From: an uncultured Pelagibacteraceae bacterium | GTDB lineage: Bacteria; Pseudomonadota; Alphaproteobacteria; Pelagibacterales; Pelagibacteraceae | Assembly: GCA_902551985.1 (NCBI GenBank) | Contig: CACDFI010000001.1 | Coordinates: forward strand, 62,001-126,000 | Direction of reading: 5' to 3' | DNA: 64,000 nt | Part shown: positions 8,763-17,191 of the stretch, piece after piece | How positions within the stretch are numbered: the first letter of the stretch is position 1 | How the letters are laid out: every line of letters starts with the position of its first letter | The notes under the pieces: model-generated | Told to the model about the DNA's origin: nothing | What the model saw: only the letters and a program-made list of their open reading frames with translations | Databases searched by the model: none | Program-made: the position numbers and the translations under genes

Positions 8763-9845
8763 TTATAAGATTCTCTTATATTTTTCAATTGCCTTATCCC
8801 AAAGAAAGTTTACGGAATAATTTTTAGCTTCTTTACCATATTCTAAATATTTATTTTCTATAAAAAGAGTGTCTATACTTGAGTAAATATCTTCTAGTTT
8901 ATTCCCATCACATATTAAACCAGTCTTTTCGTGTATAATTGCATCTGCCGCACCTCCATCTTTTCCTCCAATTGATGGAACTCCATATTGTGCAGCTTCC
9001 ACATAAGCAATTCCAAATCCTTCAACTGATTTTTTATAAATCACAGATGGCATTACAAAAATATTTGATTTTGCAATAAGAGCATTTTTTAAATCAGTTG
9101 GTATATCTTTTAAAAAAGTTACTTGATCTTCTAAATTTAGCTCAACAACTAATTTTTTTAATTTTTCTTCCTCATCTCCATACCCGATGCATGTGTAAAT
9201 TATATCTGGATAAATTTCTTTTAAGTTTCTAACAGACATAATTACTTTTTCATGATTTTTTCTTTTATCAAATCTTGAAACTGTAATTAGTCTATTTTTC
9301 TTTCCTTTTAATATTTCCTCAGCTTCATCCAAATATTTTTTTGGAACTTCAACTACTGGGTCTACACCAGGATTAATAACAATTATTTTTCTTTCATCCA
9401 CCCCTAGGTCTATAGCTAAGTTTTTTGTATAATTTGAATTTGCAACAACATGATCAACATTATTTAAAACAGATAGTACTTTCTTATTCAATCCAGAGCC
9501 TTTAGGGTGATTTATTTCCTTTGAATGAATTAGACAAATTTTTTTTTTATTTGTTTTAATTAATTCTAAACTTTTCCAATGATCTGCAATTAAGCATTCT
9601 ACATTTTTATTATTTTCAAGATAATCATTAATTAAATAAGATTTTCTATATTTTCTGATTAGCTTAATTCCACTGACTCTTTCAATTGAAAATGAAACAG
9701 AATTATCAAATTCTTCGTGATTTTCATGGTAATCTGCAAAAACTTTTATTAGATTTATTTTTGCTAGAGATCTTGCCAATCCCCACATGAGATTTTGCAT
9801 ACCTCCTAATTCTGGCGGAAAGGTTCTAGTAATTAATAAATACAT
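8763..9845 (-). CDS. Glycosyltransferase family 4
   Basis: 360 residues with a two-domain GT-B fold. The N-terminal domain begins 'LLITRTFPPELGGMQNLMWGLA', a typical GT4 opening with the glycine-rich acceptor loop. The C-terminal domain has 'SRFDKRKNHEKVI' and the E-x7-E region 'EGFGIAYVEAAQYGVPSIG', which binds the sugar nucleotide. It probably adds a hexose to a surface glycan or lipid in the cytoplasm. The acceptor is unknown. It starts 6 bases from the end of the thioredoxin-like gene on the same strand. Confidence 0.88.
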   Translation of the reverse strand: MYLLITRTFPPELGGMQNLMWGLARSLAKINLIKVFADYHENHEEFDNSVSFSIERVSGIKLIRKYRKSYLINDYLENNKNVECLIADHWKSLELIKTNKKKICLIHSKEINHPKGSGLNKKVLSVLNNVDHVVANSNYTKNLAIDLGVDERKIIVINPGVDPVVEVPKKYLDEAEEILKGKKNRLITVSRFDKRKNHEKVIMSVRNLKEIYPDIIYTCIGYGDEEEKLKKLVVELNLEDQVTFLKDIPTDLKNALIAKSNIFVMPSVIYKKSVEGFGIAYVEAAQYGVPSIGGKDGGAADAIIHEKTGLICDGNKLEDIYSSIDTLFIENKYLEYGKEAKNYSVNFLWDKAIEKYKRIL

Positions 9846-9851
9846 TATTTA

Positions 9852-10403
9852 TTAAAACCACTTAATACTGCAGCCCATACTTGGAAACTGTTCATTAGGA
9901 CCTTTATTGGATTTTGCAATCATTTTCATAGCTTTTTTAAGTTCACTATCTCCATTTTCTGTAGGTTTTAAGTTTTGTAACTCTCTTATTCTTCCTCTGT
10001 ATTGAAGTTCAAGATCTTTATTATATCCAAAAAAATCTGGAGTACAGACTGCACCATAAGTTTTTGCTACTTGTTGAGTTTCATCTATTACATACGGAAA
10101 ATTAAAATTATGATTTTTTGAGAATTTAACCATATTATCGAATGAATCTTCTTCATATCTTTTTGGGTCATTTGACATTATTGCTAGAGATTTAATACCG
10201 TCATTCTCTAAATCCTTACAGTCTTCTACAACATTTTTGATCACGGCCAAAACATAAGGACAGTGATTACAGATAAACATTATTAATGTTCCATTTTCAC
10301 CTTTTACATCATTCAATGAAATTATTTTATTGTCTATTGATTTAAGTTCAAAGTAATCAGCTTTTTTACCGAAGTCGCAAATTGGTGTTTTTGTTAATGC
10401 CAT
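9852..10403 (-). CDS. Thioredoxin-like / AhpC-TSA family protein
   Basis: 183 residues with a thioredoxin fold: a peroxiredoxin-like start 'DYFELKSIDNKIISLNDVKG' then 'LIMFICNHCPYV', where two cysteines frame the beginning of helix 1 (CNHC). This matches the family of cytosolic thioredoxin-domain proteins with an (I)CNHCPFV motif. A disulfide-exchange or peroxidase-like role is likely but the partner is unknown. No signal peptide is present. It is divergent from the gamma carbonic anhydrase gene 20 bases away. Confidence 0.82.
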   Translation of the reverse strand: MALTKTPICDFGKKADYFELKSIDNKIISLNDVKGENGTLIMFICNHCPYVLAVIKNVVEDCKDLENDGIKSLAIMSNDPKRYEEDSFDNMVKFSKNHNFNFPYVIDETQQVAKTYGAVCTPDFFGYNKDLELQYRGRIRELQNLKPTENGDSELKKAMKMIAKSNKGPNEQFPSMGCSIKWF

Positions 10404-10423
10404 GATAAAAGACTATATAATTT

Positions 10424-10936
10424 ATGTTTTACGATTTAAAAGATAAAAAACCAAAAAACCTTGGCGAAAATTGGGTAGCACCTAACGCTGTTATAATTGG
10501 AGACGTAACATTAGAAAAAAACTCTAGTGTCTGGTTTAATGCAACACTAAGAGGTGATATTGAAAATATACATATTGGAGAAGGTTCAAATGTTCAAGAT
10601 GGAAGTGTATTACATACAGATCCAGGCTACCCTTTAAAAATTGGAAAGAACGTAACGATTGGTCATATGGTTATGCTTCATGGTTGCACAATTGATGATA
10701 ATTCTTTAATTGGAATCGGAGCTGTAGTTCTTAATAGAGCAAAAATTGGAAAGAATTGTATAATTGGCGCTAAATCATTAGTAACAGAAAGAAAAGAAAT
10801 ACCAGATAATTCATTAGTTATGGGATCCCCAGCAAAAATTATAAGGCAGTTAACTGAGGATGAAATTGAAGCTGTTAAGCAAAATGCAATTAGGTACCAA
10901 GAAAACTGGAAAAAATATTCTAAATCAATTTTTTAA
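10424..10936 (+). CDS. Gamma-class carbonic anhydrase family protein
   Basis: 170 residues of left-handed beta-helix hexapeptide repeats, the length of YrdA/PaaY-type proteins. The three zinc-ligand histidines of the gamma carbonic anhydrases can be placed in 'VLHTDP', 'IGHMVMLHG' (two His). A trimeric metal enzyme interconverting CO2 and bicarbonate, or a related acyl-transfer role, would fit; this subfamily often lacks measured activity. It ends by overlapping the stop of the small convergent membrane gene by four bases. Confidence 0.87.
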   Translation: MFYDLKDKKPKNLGENWVAPNAVIIGDVTLEKNSSVWFNATLRGDIENIHIGEGSNVQDGSVLHTDPGYPLKIGKNVTIGHMVMLHGCTIDDNSLIGIGAVVLNRAKIGKNCIIGAKSLVTERKEIPDNSLVMGSPAKIIRQLTEDEIEAVKQNAIRYQENWKKYSKSIF

Positions 10937-11133
10937 AACAATAAATCGTTAATAGAATAAATAATTAATCCTAAAATAATTACAAAAAATATTATAAAAG
11001 CTAGTTGCTCACTTACTTTTTTTGTGACTTTAGCATCTCCTTTTTTGAATTTTCTGATTTGGAAAATGCCAAACCTCATTACTGCCAATCCCCCTAAAAC
11101 AAGTGCTACAGCAATAATAAATCCACTTAGCAT
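10933..11133 (-). CDS. Small two-helix membrane protein
   Basis: 66 residues with two hydrophobic stretches (about residues 3-22 and 45-63) separated by a lysine-rich cytoplasmic loop. No family recognised. It lies 2 bases downstream of the PNPOx-like gene on the same strand and has normal codon use for the region, so it is likely real and co-transcribed. The function is unknown. Confidence 0.55.
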   Translation of the reverse strand: MLSGFIIAVALVLGGLAVMRFGIFQIRKFKKGDAKVTKKVSEQLAFIIFFVIILGLIIYSINDLLF

Positions 11134-11135
11134 TT

Positions 11136-11741
11136 TTATGGAACTAGCCAGTTTTGTTTATTATTTGAAAAATCAAATCTTGCTCTTCTATGACCTTTTG
11201 CTGCAAGATAAAGCCACTCAATACTTTCAATATTACATTGAATTACAGTAAAGTTTTTATAACCCTCTTCACTTTGTTCCATAGTAAAGCCTGATTTTTC
11301 AATTTCTTCACTTAAACCTGAGCCTGGTTCTTCTATTTCTGTTCCTGGTCCATTATTTACTAAATAACATTTTCGACTCACATGTGCAGTTTTTGACCAT
11401 GATTGCTCAGTTATTTCATTTTCATGATTGACTATGCAATTGACTTTAACTCGAAGCTGAATTTTTTCTTCTTTATCATAAAATATTAGCGCAGCATTTT
11501 TATTTTTTTTTAATTTTGGAATTTTGTCTGATCTAATGTCGCTATGGAATTGGAGTATATTATTAGATTGGTCTGATTTTCTAAGAACAACAATTCTTCC
11601 ATCAAAGTCTGACTGATCACCACAAACAAAAATTGGAATTCTAAATGGTGACGATCTATTCGTTACAGCATCATCAAGCATTAACCAAATTTTTTTTTTT
11701 ATTTCGGAGAAGTCCTCATAGTATGGGACAGTATTTGTCAT
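11136..11741 (-). CDS. Pyridoxamine 5'-phosphate oxidase-like flavin-binding protein
   Basis: 201 residues with the split beta-barrel pattern of the PNPOx family: 'GRIVVLRKSDQSNNILQFHSDIRSDKI' matches the FMN-phosphate contact region and 'ALIFYDKEEKIQLRVKV' the following strands. It lacks enough features to be called PdxH; many such proteins are general flavin or heme utilisers of unknown substrate. It sits 4 bases after the beta-hydroxyacid dehydrogenase gene in the same direction, suggesting an operon of three genes. Confidence 0.75.
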   Translation of the reverse strand: MTNTVPYYEDFSEIKKKIWLMLDDAVTNRSSPFRIPIFVCGDQSDFDGRIVVLRKSDQSNNILQFHSDIRSDKIPKLKKNKNAALIFYDKEEKIQLRVKVNCIVNHENEITEQSWSKTAHVSRKCYLVNNGPGTEIEEPGSGLSEEIEKSGFTMEQSEEGYKNFTVIQCNIESIEWLYLAAKGHRRARFDFSNNKQNWLVP

Positions 11742-11745
11742 TAGT

Positions 11746-12621
11746 TTATTTCTTTTTTTTAAGTCTAGCGATCAGACTAGAACTATCCCAACGGTTACCA
11801 CCCATTTTTTGAACATCAGCATAATACTCATCAACTATTTCAGTAATTGGGACTGGTGAACCATTTCTTTTTGCTTCTTCAATTACAATCTTTAAATCTT
11901 TTCTCATCCAATCTACCGCAAAACCATAATCAAATTTGTCTTCAACCATAGTTTTATATCTATTTTCCATTTGCCAAGATTGAGCTGCACCTTTTGATAT
12001 TGTTTCCATTACTTTATCAATATCTAAACCAGCATTTATTCCAAAGTTTATAGCTTCTGATAGACCTTGTACAACACCTGCAATACACATTTGGTTCATC
12101 ATTTTTGTAAGTTGACCACTTCCTGATGGACCAATTAATTTTACTTTTTTACTATAGCAATCAATTACTGGCTCTGCTTTTTTGAAAATCTCTTCATCAC
12201 CCCCAACCATAACAGTAAGAATTCCACCTTCAGCACCTGATTGACCACCAGAAATTGGTGCATCTAAAAATGCAAATCCTTTTTCTTTAGCTTTACTATA
12301 AAGTTCTCTTGATACTTCAGCTGAAACAGTTGAATTATCTACGTAGATAGAACCTTCTTTAGCGCTATGAAATAATCCGTTTTCACCTAATGTAACTTGC
12401 TTTAAATCTTCATCGTTACCCACACAAGTAAAAATAAAATCAGCACCTTCCGCAGCTTCTTTTGGGGTTGAAGCCATTTTACCTTTATATTCAGTAATCC
12501 ATTTTTCAGCTTTAGCAGTTGTTCTATTAAAAACAGTTACATTGTGCCCAGCTTTTGATATATAACCAGCCATCGGATAACCCATTACCCCGAGACCTAT
12601 GAAAGCAACATTACAAGTCAT
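11746..12621 (-). CDS. NAD(P)-dependent beta-hydroxyacid dehydrogenase (3-hydroxyisobutyrate / tartronate semialdehyde reductase type)
   Basis: 291 residues. An N-terminal Rossmann motif 'FIGLGVMGYPMAG' with 'FNRT' after strand 2 suggests NADP preference; the substrate motif 'DAPISGGQSGAEGG' and the catalytic lysine in 'GSGQLTKMMNQ' are both present. The family oxidises 3-hydroxyisobutyrate or reduces tartronate semialdehyde (GlxR/GarR); sequence alone does not decide. It is the first gene of a reverse-strand group and is divergent from an MFS gene 11 bases away. Confidence 0.88.
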   Translation of the reverse strand: MTCNVAFIGLGVMGYPMAGYISKAGHNVTVFNRTTAKAEKWITEYKGKMASTPKEAAEGADFIFTCVGNDEDLKQVTLGENGLFHSAKEGSIYVDNSTVSAEVSRELYSKAKEKGFAFLDAPISGGQSGAEGGILTVMVGGDEEIFKKAEPVIDCYSKKVKLIGPSGSGQLTKMMNQMCIAGVVQGLSEAINFGINAGLDIDKVMETISKGAAQSWQMENRYKTMVEDKFDYGFAVDWMRKDLKIVIEEAKRNGSPVPITEIVDEYYADVQKMGGNRWDSSSLIARLKKKK

Positions 12622-12632
12622 AAATTATTTAT

Positions 12633-13841
12633 ATGTTTAAAAATTTAAGTTTAAAAGTAATTATTTTTGGATTTATTTTTACATTTTTTTCATGTTTTGG
12701 ACAGAGTTTTTTTATAGGTTTATTTAATTCAAGCATCAGAGAAACACTTTCTATTACACATGGACAATTTGGCACGATTTATGCATCAGCTACTTTATTT
12801 AGCAGCTTGCTTCTAATATGGATTGGAAAAAAAATTGATGACGTAAATGTACTTAAATTTGCAATTTTTGTTATTTTACTTCTATCTTTTTCTTCTTTTT
12901 TCTTTTCCAAAACATCCTCTGTAGCGTTTTTGTTTGTAGCAATATTTTTAATGAGATTTTCTGGACAAGGGTTAATGTCTCACACAGCTTCAACCACTAT
13001 TTCAAGATATTTTACAAAATCGAGAGGAAAAGCATTAAGCATTATTTGGTTTGGTTTATCCTCTGCAGAGTTCATAATGCCTGTCTTAATTGTTTATCTT
13101 TTAACTCTAATTGTTTGGCAGGATTTATGGGTAATCTTTTCTTTAATAGTTTTAATTTGCCTACCTTTGGCATCTTATATTTTAGTTAAAGATGTCAAAT
13201 TAGATACTAGAGAAGGCAGTCAAAACAAATTTTTAAAAGAAGAAAATATTAAAAACTGGAAAAGAATAGAGGTTCTTGGCGATTATAGATTTTACATTGT
13301 CTCATTAAATATGTTAGCAATGCCCTGGATAGCAACAGGAGTATTTGTCTATCAATCATTCGTCACTAATTCAAAAGGGTGGGGTGAATATACAATTGCG
13401 CAATCTTTTATGTCTTACTCAATTTTTTCTGTAATCACTTTAGTTGTTGCCGGTTATTTAATTGATAAGTTTACAAGTAGAAAATTACTAATCTATATGA
13501 ATATTCCATTATTTTTAGGAACTTTAGTCATCATATATTTTGATGCTCCGCAAACTGCTTTTTTATTTCTTGGATTAGTAGGAATATCAAACGGTCTAGC
13601 AAACTTACTAGGATCATCAACATGGGCAGAAATTTATGGTGTAAAATATATTGGATCTATTAAAGCTTTGACTACTGCTTTAATGGTATTTGCAACTGCT
13701 TTTGGCACAGCATTATTTGGCTTTTTTATAGATGCAGGATTTTCAATTGAAAAAATCGCATTTATTGCAGCAATTGCTATAGCATTCTCTATTGCTTTAC
13801 TTTTCACTATACGAAAAAAATTAAATCCAATTTATCTCTAA
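12633..13841 (+). CDS. Major facilitator superfamily transporter
   Basis: 402 residues with twelve hydrophobic segments in two six-helix halves. The loop between helices 2 and 3 is 'WIGKKIDD', a degenerate form of the MFS G-x3-D-R/K motif, and an equivalent 'YLIDKFTSRK' occurs in the second half. It is an inner-membrane secondary carrier, closest by eye to the oxalate/formate or monocarboxylate-like branch, but the substrate is not established. A 42-base gap separates it from rpoZ. Confidence 0.85.
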   Translation: MFKNLSLKVIIFGFIFTFFSCFGQSFFIGLFNSSIRETLSITHGQFGTIYASATLFSSLLLIWIGKKIDDVNVLKFAIFVILLLSFSSFFFSKTSSVAFLFVAIFLMRFSGQGLMSHTASTTISRYFTKSRGKALSIIWFGLSSAEFIMPVLIVYLLTLIVWQDLWVIFSLIVLICLPLASYILVKDVKLDTREGSQNKFLKEENIKNWKRIEVLGDYRFYIVSLNMLAMPWIATGVFVYQSFVTNSKGWGEYTIAQSFMSYSIFSVITLVVAGYLIDKFTSRKLLIYMNIPLFLGTLVIIYFDAPQTAFLFLGLVGISNGLANLLGSSTWAEIYGVKYIGSIKALTTALMVFATAFGTALFGFFIDAGFSIEKIAFIAAIAIAFSIALLFTIRKKLNPIYL

Positions 13842-13883
13842 TACTGCTTGATTTTTTAATAATCGAGGTGTATCAAACCGTCC

Positions 13884-14402
13884 ATGGCAAGAGTTACAGT
13901 TGAAGATTGTATAGATAAAGTTGATAGTCCTTATGAATTAGTATTAGTTGCAAAGGAGAGAGCAACGCAACTTAATTCAGGACTAGAGCCTACTTTAGAT
14001 AGAGATAATGACAAAAACACTGTCATAGCATTAAGAGAAATAGCTGAGGAGACAATCAAAGTTCCTGATTTAACAGATGCTGCAGTTTACAAGTTAAGAA
14101 AACATGTCGAGCAAATTGATGATACTTCAGAGGACGAAGATGATATTGGCGATGATTTTGAAAATCTTTACAAAGGTGAAATTTCAAAAAGCGGCGTACC
14201 AATTCTTCCATCTAAGAGAGCTAGAAAAATTCCAGAAAAAATTCAAGTTTCTAAAGATGATTTAGCTGAGTTACAAAATACAGCTGAACAACCTTCATCT
14301 GAACCTGTTGAGGACTTACAAGAAGACGAGACTGATGTTTCATTGGACGAAATGAAAGATCAAGAAGAGACTGTATCCGACGAAACAGAAAACCAAGAAT
14401 AA
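13884..14402 (+). CDS. rpoZ: DNA-directed RNA polymerase omega subunit with long acidic tail
   Basis: 172 residues, roughly twice the Escherichia coli omega (91). The first ~75 residues are the conserved omega domain: '[12 protein letters not shown]', 'FELVLVA'-like '[11 protein letters not shown]', '[12 protein letters not shown]'. Omega clamps the beta' subunit and aids RNA polymerase assembly. The remaining ~95 residues are rich in Asp, Glu, Ser and Gln and look disordered. It stands alone with no spoT/relA neighbour and converges with the CoA-transferase gene one base later. Confidence 0.9.
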   Translation: MARVTVEDCIDKVDSPYELVLVAKERATQLNSGLEPTLDRDNDKNTVIALREIAEETIKVPDLTDAAVYKLRKHVEQIDDTSEDEDDIGDDFENLYKGEISKSGVPILPSKRARKIPEKIQVSKDDLAELQNTAEQPSSEPVEDLQEDETDVSLDEMKDQEETVSDETENQE

Positions 14403-14403
14403 A

Positions 14404-15546
14404 TTAACTAAATTCCTTTATTATCTTTTCCCTGTGCTCATCTAAATCAGGAATATTACCCCTAGTATTTTCATCTTTATAGGTAGACATTTTAATAGGA
14501 TTTCCTGCAGATTTAAATTCACCAATAATTTTATGGTAAGATTTTACAATCATATTTCGTTCTTGAATTTGAGGATTTTCTACAGCTTGTTTAATATTAA
14601 AAATTGGCCCACATGGAATTTTCAATTCTTCCATTTCTTTAACCCACTCATCTGTAGATTTGGAACTCAATTGTTTTTCAAAAATTTCTTTTAAATGATC
14701 CATATTTTCACATCTTAGTGAATTAGAATTAAATCTTTCATCATTTGCAGTTTCAGGAATTTTTAATACATCACAAAGTTTTGTAAAAAGTTTATCATTC
14801 CCTGCAGCAATAATTATATAACTATCTTTCGTTTTAAAAGCTTCAAAGGGCGCAATAGATGGATGTCTGGAACCCATTGGTCCTGGAATTTCATTTTTGG
14901 AAAGATATCTTGCTATTGCATTTTCTAAAATTGCTATTTGGCAATCTAACATAGACACATCTATAAAAGCTCCTTTACCGGTTTTTTGTCTATCGTATAA
15001 AGCTGCATTAATTCCAATTGCCGTAAACAGACCTGCTGTGATATCACCAATAGAGGTTCCAACCCTTGTTGGCTCAGAATTTGGATGGCCAGTTACACTC
15101 ATCAATCCTCCCATACCTTGAACAACCATGTCATATGCTGGTAGCTCTTTTAAAGGTCCAGTTTGGCCAAACCCTGATGCCGATGCATAAATTAATTTAG
15201 GATATTTTTTGCTCACATCCTTCCAACCAAAACCCCACTTTTCTAATGTGCCAGGTTTAAAGTTTTCTACTAAAATATCTGCTTTTGATAATATTTTATC
15301 AAATATTTTTTTATCTTCATCGTTCTTCAAATTCAAAGCTATACTTTCTTTTCCTCTGTTTAAGGACATAAAGTATGCAGAATAATCTTTAACAAAAGGG
15401 CCAAATTTTCGAGAGTCATCACCTGTTTCAGGTGCTTCAATTTTTATAACTCTTGCACCTAAATCTGAAAGTATCATAGTACAATAGGGTCCTACCAAAA
15501 CCCTTGTTAAATCAACAACTAGTAAATTTTTTAGTGGCCCATCCAT
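14404..15546 (-). CDS. CaiB/BaiF family III CoA-transferase
   Basis: 380 residues with the complete family III layout. The opening 'DLTRVLVGPYCTMILSDLGA' and 'KIEAPETGDDSR' bind CoA, and the catalytic aspartate is in 'GTSIGDITAG' (about Asp168, matching Asp169 of formyl-CoA transferase). Such enzymes move CoA between carboxylic acids. It is divergent from dctP with an 88-base gap carrying an operator-like palindrome; the nearby TRAP transporter and malonyl-CoA decarboxylase suggest it charges an imported dicarboxylate with CoA. That role is inference. Confidence 0.9.
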   Translation of the reverse strand: MDGPLKNLLVVDLTRVLVGPYCTMILSDLGARVIKIEAPETGDDSRKFGPFVKDYSAYFMSLNRGKESIALNLKNDEDKKIFDKILSKADILVENFKPGTLEKWGFGWKDVSKKYPKLIYASASGFGQTGPLKELPAYDMVVQGMGGLMSVTGHPNSEPTRVGTSIGDITAGLFTAIGINAALYDRQKTGKGAFIDVSMLDCQIAILENAIARYLSKNEIPGPMGSRHPSIAPFEAFKTKDSYIIIAAGNDKLFTKLCDVLKIPETANDERFNSNSLRCENMDHLKEIFEKQLSSKSTDEWVKEMEELKIPCGPIFNIKQAVENPQIQERNMIVKSYHKIIGEFKSAGNPIKMSTYKDENTRGNIPDLDEHREKIIKEFS

Positions 15547-15572
15547 AATAAAATATATGACATTTCCTTATA

Positions 15573-15615
15573 TTGACTCTTACCCTTAAGTTCAATTTAA
15601 TATCATTATTAAATT
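15573..15615 (+). promoter_or_regulatory. dctP promoter with overlapping palindromic operator candidate
   Basis: TTGACT at 15573-15578, a 17-base spacer, and TTTAAT at 15596-15601 form a near-consensus promoter. Overlapping the -10 box is a perfect inverted repeat at 15594-15615: arms AATTTAATA and TATTAAATT with a TCAT spacer. Position over the -10/+1 region is typical of a repressor site. The arms are pure A/T, so chance is possible in this AT-rich genome. No regulator gene is adjacent. Confidence 0.55.
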
Positions 15616-15634
15616 AATTTAAAGAGGGGAAAAC

Positions 15635-16645
15635 ATGTTAAAAAAAATAAGTTTTTATTTCACAACATTATTTTTAGCATTCTCACTAATTGGATCGGCA
15701 TATGCAGTGACACTAAAAGCAAGTCACCAATGGCCTGGAACTCCTAGAGCAGACGGTTCTTATGATCCAAGACATGAAATGGTTCAAATAATTGCTGATG
15801 AAGTTAAAAAAGCAGGAGTAGATTTAGATATTAGAATTTATCCAGCAAAATCTTTATATAAACCTAAAGAGCAGTGGAAACCAATGACAACTGGTCAATT
15901 GGATATTTCAGCATTTCCATTAGCGTATGCATCGAAATTCCATCCAGAATTTGACGCAACTTTAATGCCAGGAACTGTTAAGAATCATGATCATGCACTA
16001 AGATTTAATAAAGGTCCAATGATGACTGAAATTAAGAGAATTATAAATGATGCTGGTGTTGTTGTTCTATCTGATGCATGGCTTGGTGGTGGTTTTGCAT
16101 CTAAATCAAAATGTATTAAAAATCCATCAGATGCTAAAGGCCAAGTAATGAGAGCAGCTGGTAAAGCTTTTAACCAAATGTTAGAAGCAGCTGGTGCTGG
16201 TATTCAAAGTATGCCTTCATCAGAAATTTATACTGGATTACAAACTGGAGTATTAACAGGTGCAAATACTAGTTCAGGAAGTTTTGTAAGTTACAAAATT
16301 TATGAGCAAGTAACATGCGCAACACCTCCAGGGAAATTCGGATTATGGTTTATGTATGAGCCAATTTTGATGTCAAAAATGAGCTTTGATAAATTAAATT
16401 CAAAACAACAAGATGCTTTAATGAAAGCTGGTAAAGTTGCTGAAAAATATATGACTGCGCAAGTTGAAAATTTAGATAAAAAATTTGAAGACGCATATAA
16501 AGCAGCAGGAGTAAAATTAGTATATATGGATGCAAACGACCATGCGGCTTGGGTTGAGATTGCTAAACAATCTTCTCATAAAGCATTTGCTGAAAAAGTT
16601 CCAGGTGGCGATAAGCTAATGGAAATGGCTTTAGCAGTTAAATAA
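15635..16645 (+). CDS. dctP: TRAP transporter substrate-binding protein (DctP family)
   Basis: 336 residues. A signal peptide covers about residues 1-23 (cleavage after 'GSAYA'), followed by the DctP fold starting 'VTLKASHQWPGTPRAD'. It is a periplasmic receptor for an organic acid. A strong AGAGGGG ribosome site precedes the ATG, and a terminator hairpin follows the stop, which fits the much higher amount of receptor needed relative to the permease. The divergent CoA-transferase and downstream malonyl-CoA decarboxylase hint at malonate or a similar dicarboxylate. Confidence 0.93.
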   Translation: MLKKISFYFTTLFLAFSLIGSAYAVTLKASHQWPGTPRADGSYDPRHEMVQIIADEVKKAGVDLDIRIYPAKSLYKPKEQWKPMTTGQLDISAFPLAYASKFHPEFDATLMPGTVKNHDHALRFNKGPMMTEIKRIINDAGVVVLSDAWLGGGFASKSKCIKNPSDAKGQVMRAAGKAFNQMLEAAGAGIQSMPSSEIYTGLQTGVLTGANTSSGSFVSYKIYEQVTCATPPGKFGLWFMYEPILMSKMSFDKLNSKQQDALMKAGKVAEKYMTAQVENLDKKFEDAYKAAGVKLVYMDANDHAAWVEIAKQSSHKAFAEKVPGGDKLMEMALAVK

Positions 16646-16659
16646 AAAGATATATAAAG

Positions 16660-16696
16660 AACCCCTATTTAAAAATATTAAATAGGGGTTTTTTTT
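16660..16696 (+). terminator. Intrinsic terminator/attenuator between dctP and dctQ
   Basis: A perfect 13-bp stem (AACCCCTATTTAA at 16660-16672 and its complement at 16678-16690, 5-base loop) runs straight into eight T (16689-16696), and the dctQ ATG follows with no gap at 16697. The only Shine-Dalgarno-like purines for dctQ, AGGGG at 16684-16688, are inside the 3' arm. The structure should stop most transcripts after dctP and also hide the dctQ ribosome site in those that read through. Confidence 0.9.
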
Positions 16697-17191
16697 ATGA
16701 AGCAAAAATATTTAAAATTCTGTAATTATAGTTCACAAGCATGTGGTGCATTTGCTGTTTTAGCCCTGCTCCTGTCAATCTTGGTTATTGTAGAATTAGT
16801 TTTTGAAAGATATTTCTTTCAAAGAGCGATTACATGGCAAACAGAGTTAGTGACGATGCTTTTAGTTGCTTCAACTTTTATAGGAAGTGCTTATGTTTTA
16901 AGCGAAAAAGCGCATGTTAGCATGGAGTGGATTTATGATTTTTTATCAAAGAAAAACATTCTTAGACTTAAAATTTTCACATCATTAATAAGTTTATTAT
17001 TTTTTTTAATTTTATTTTATTTTGGATATTTGATGGTTGAGGAAGCGTTTACAAAAAACTATTCAACAGGAACTGTTTGGGATCCTCCTTTATGGATACC
17101 TTATTCATCAATGATGATTGGCGCTGCCTTAATGATACTTCAATATGTTGCAGAAATAATTAAACTTATTGACGAGGAAGGTGGTTATTAA
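16697..17191 (+). CDS. dctQ: TRAP transporter small permease subunit (DctQ)
   Basis: 164 residues with four membrane helices and the DctQ features 'FFQRAITWQTELVTM' after helix 1-2 and 'WIPYSSMMIGAALMI' in the last helix. It pairs with DctM in the inner membrane. The ATG at 16697 is retained because it gives the expected N-terminus, although it directly abuts the T-run of the preceding hairpin and lacks a free ribosome site. Its stop shares one base with the dctM start (TAATG). Confidence 0.9.
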   Translation: MKQKYLKFCNYSSQACGAFAVLALLLSILVIVELVFERYFFQRAITWQTELVTMLLVASTFIGSAYVLSEKAHVSMEWIYDFLSKKNILRLKIFTSLISLLFFLILFYFGYLMVEEAFTKNYSTGTVWDPPLWIPYSSMMIGAALMILQYVAEIIKLIDEEGGY

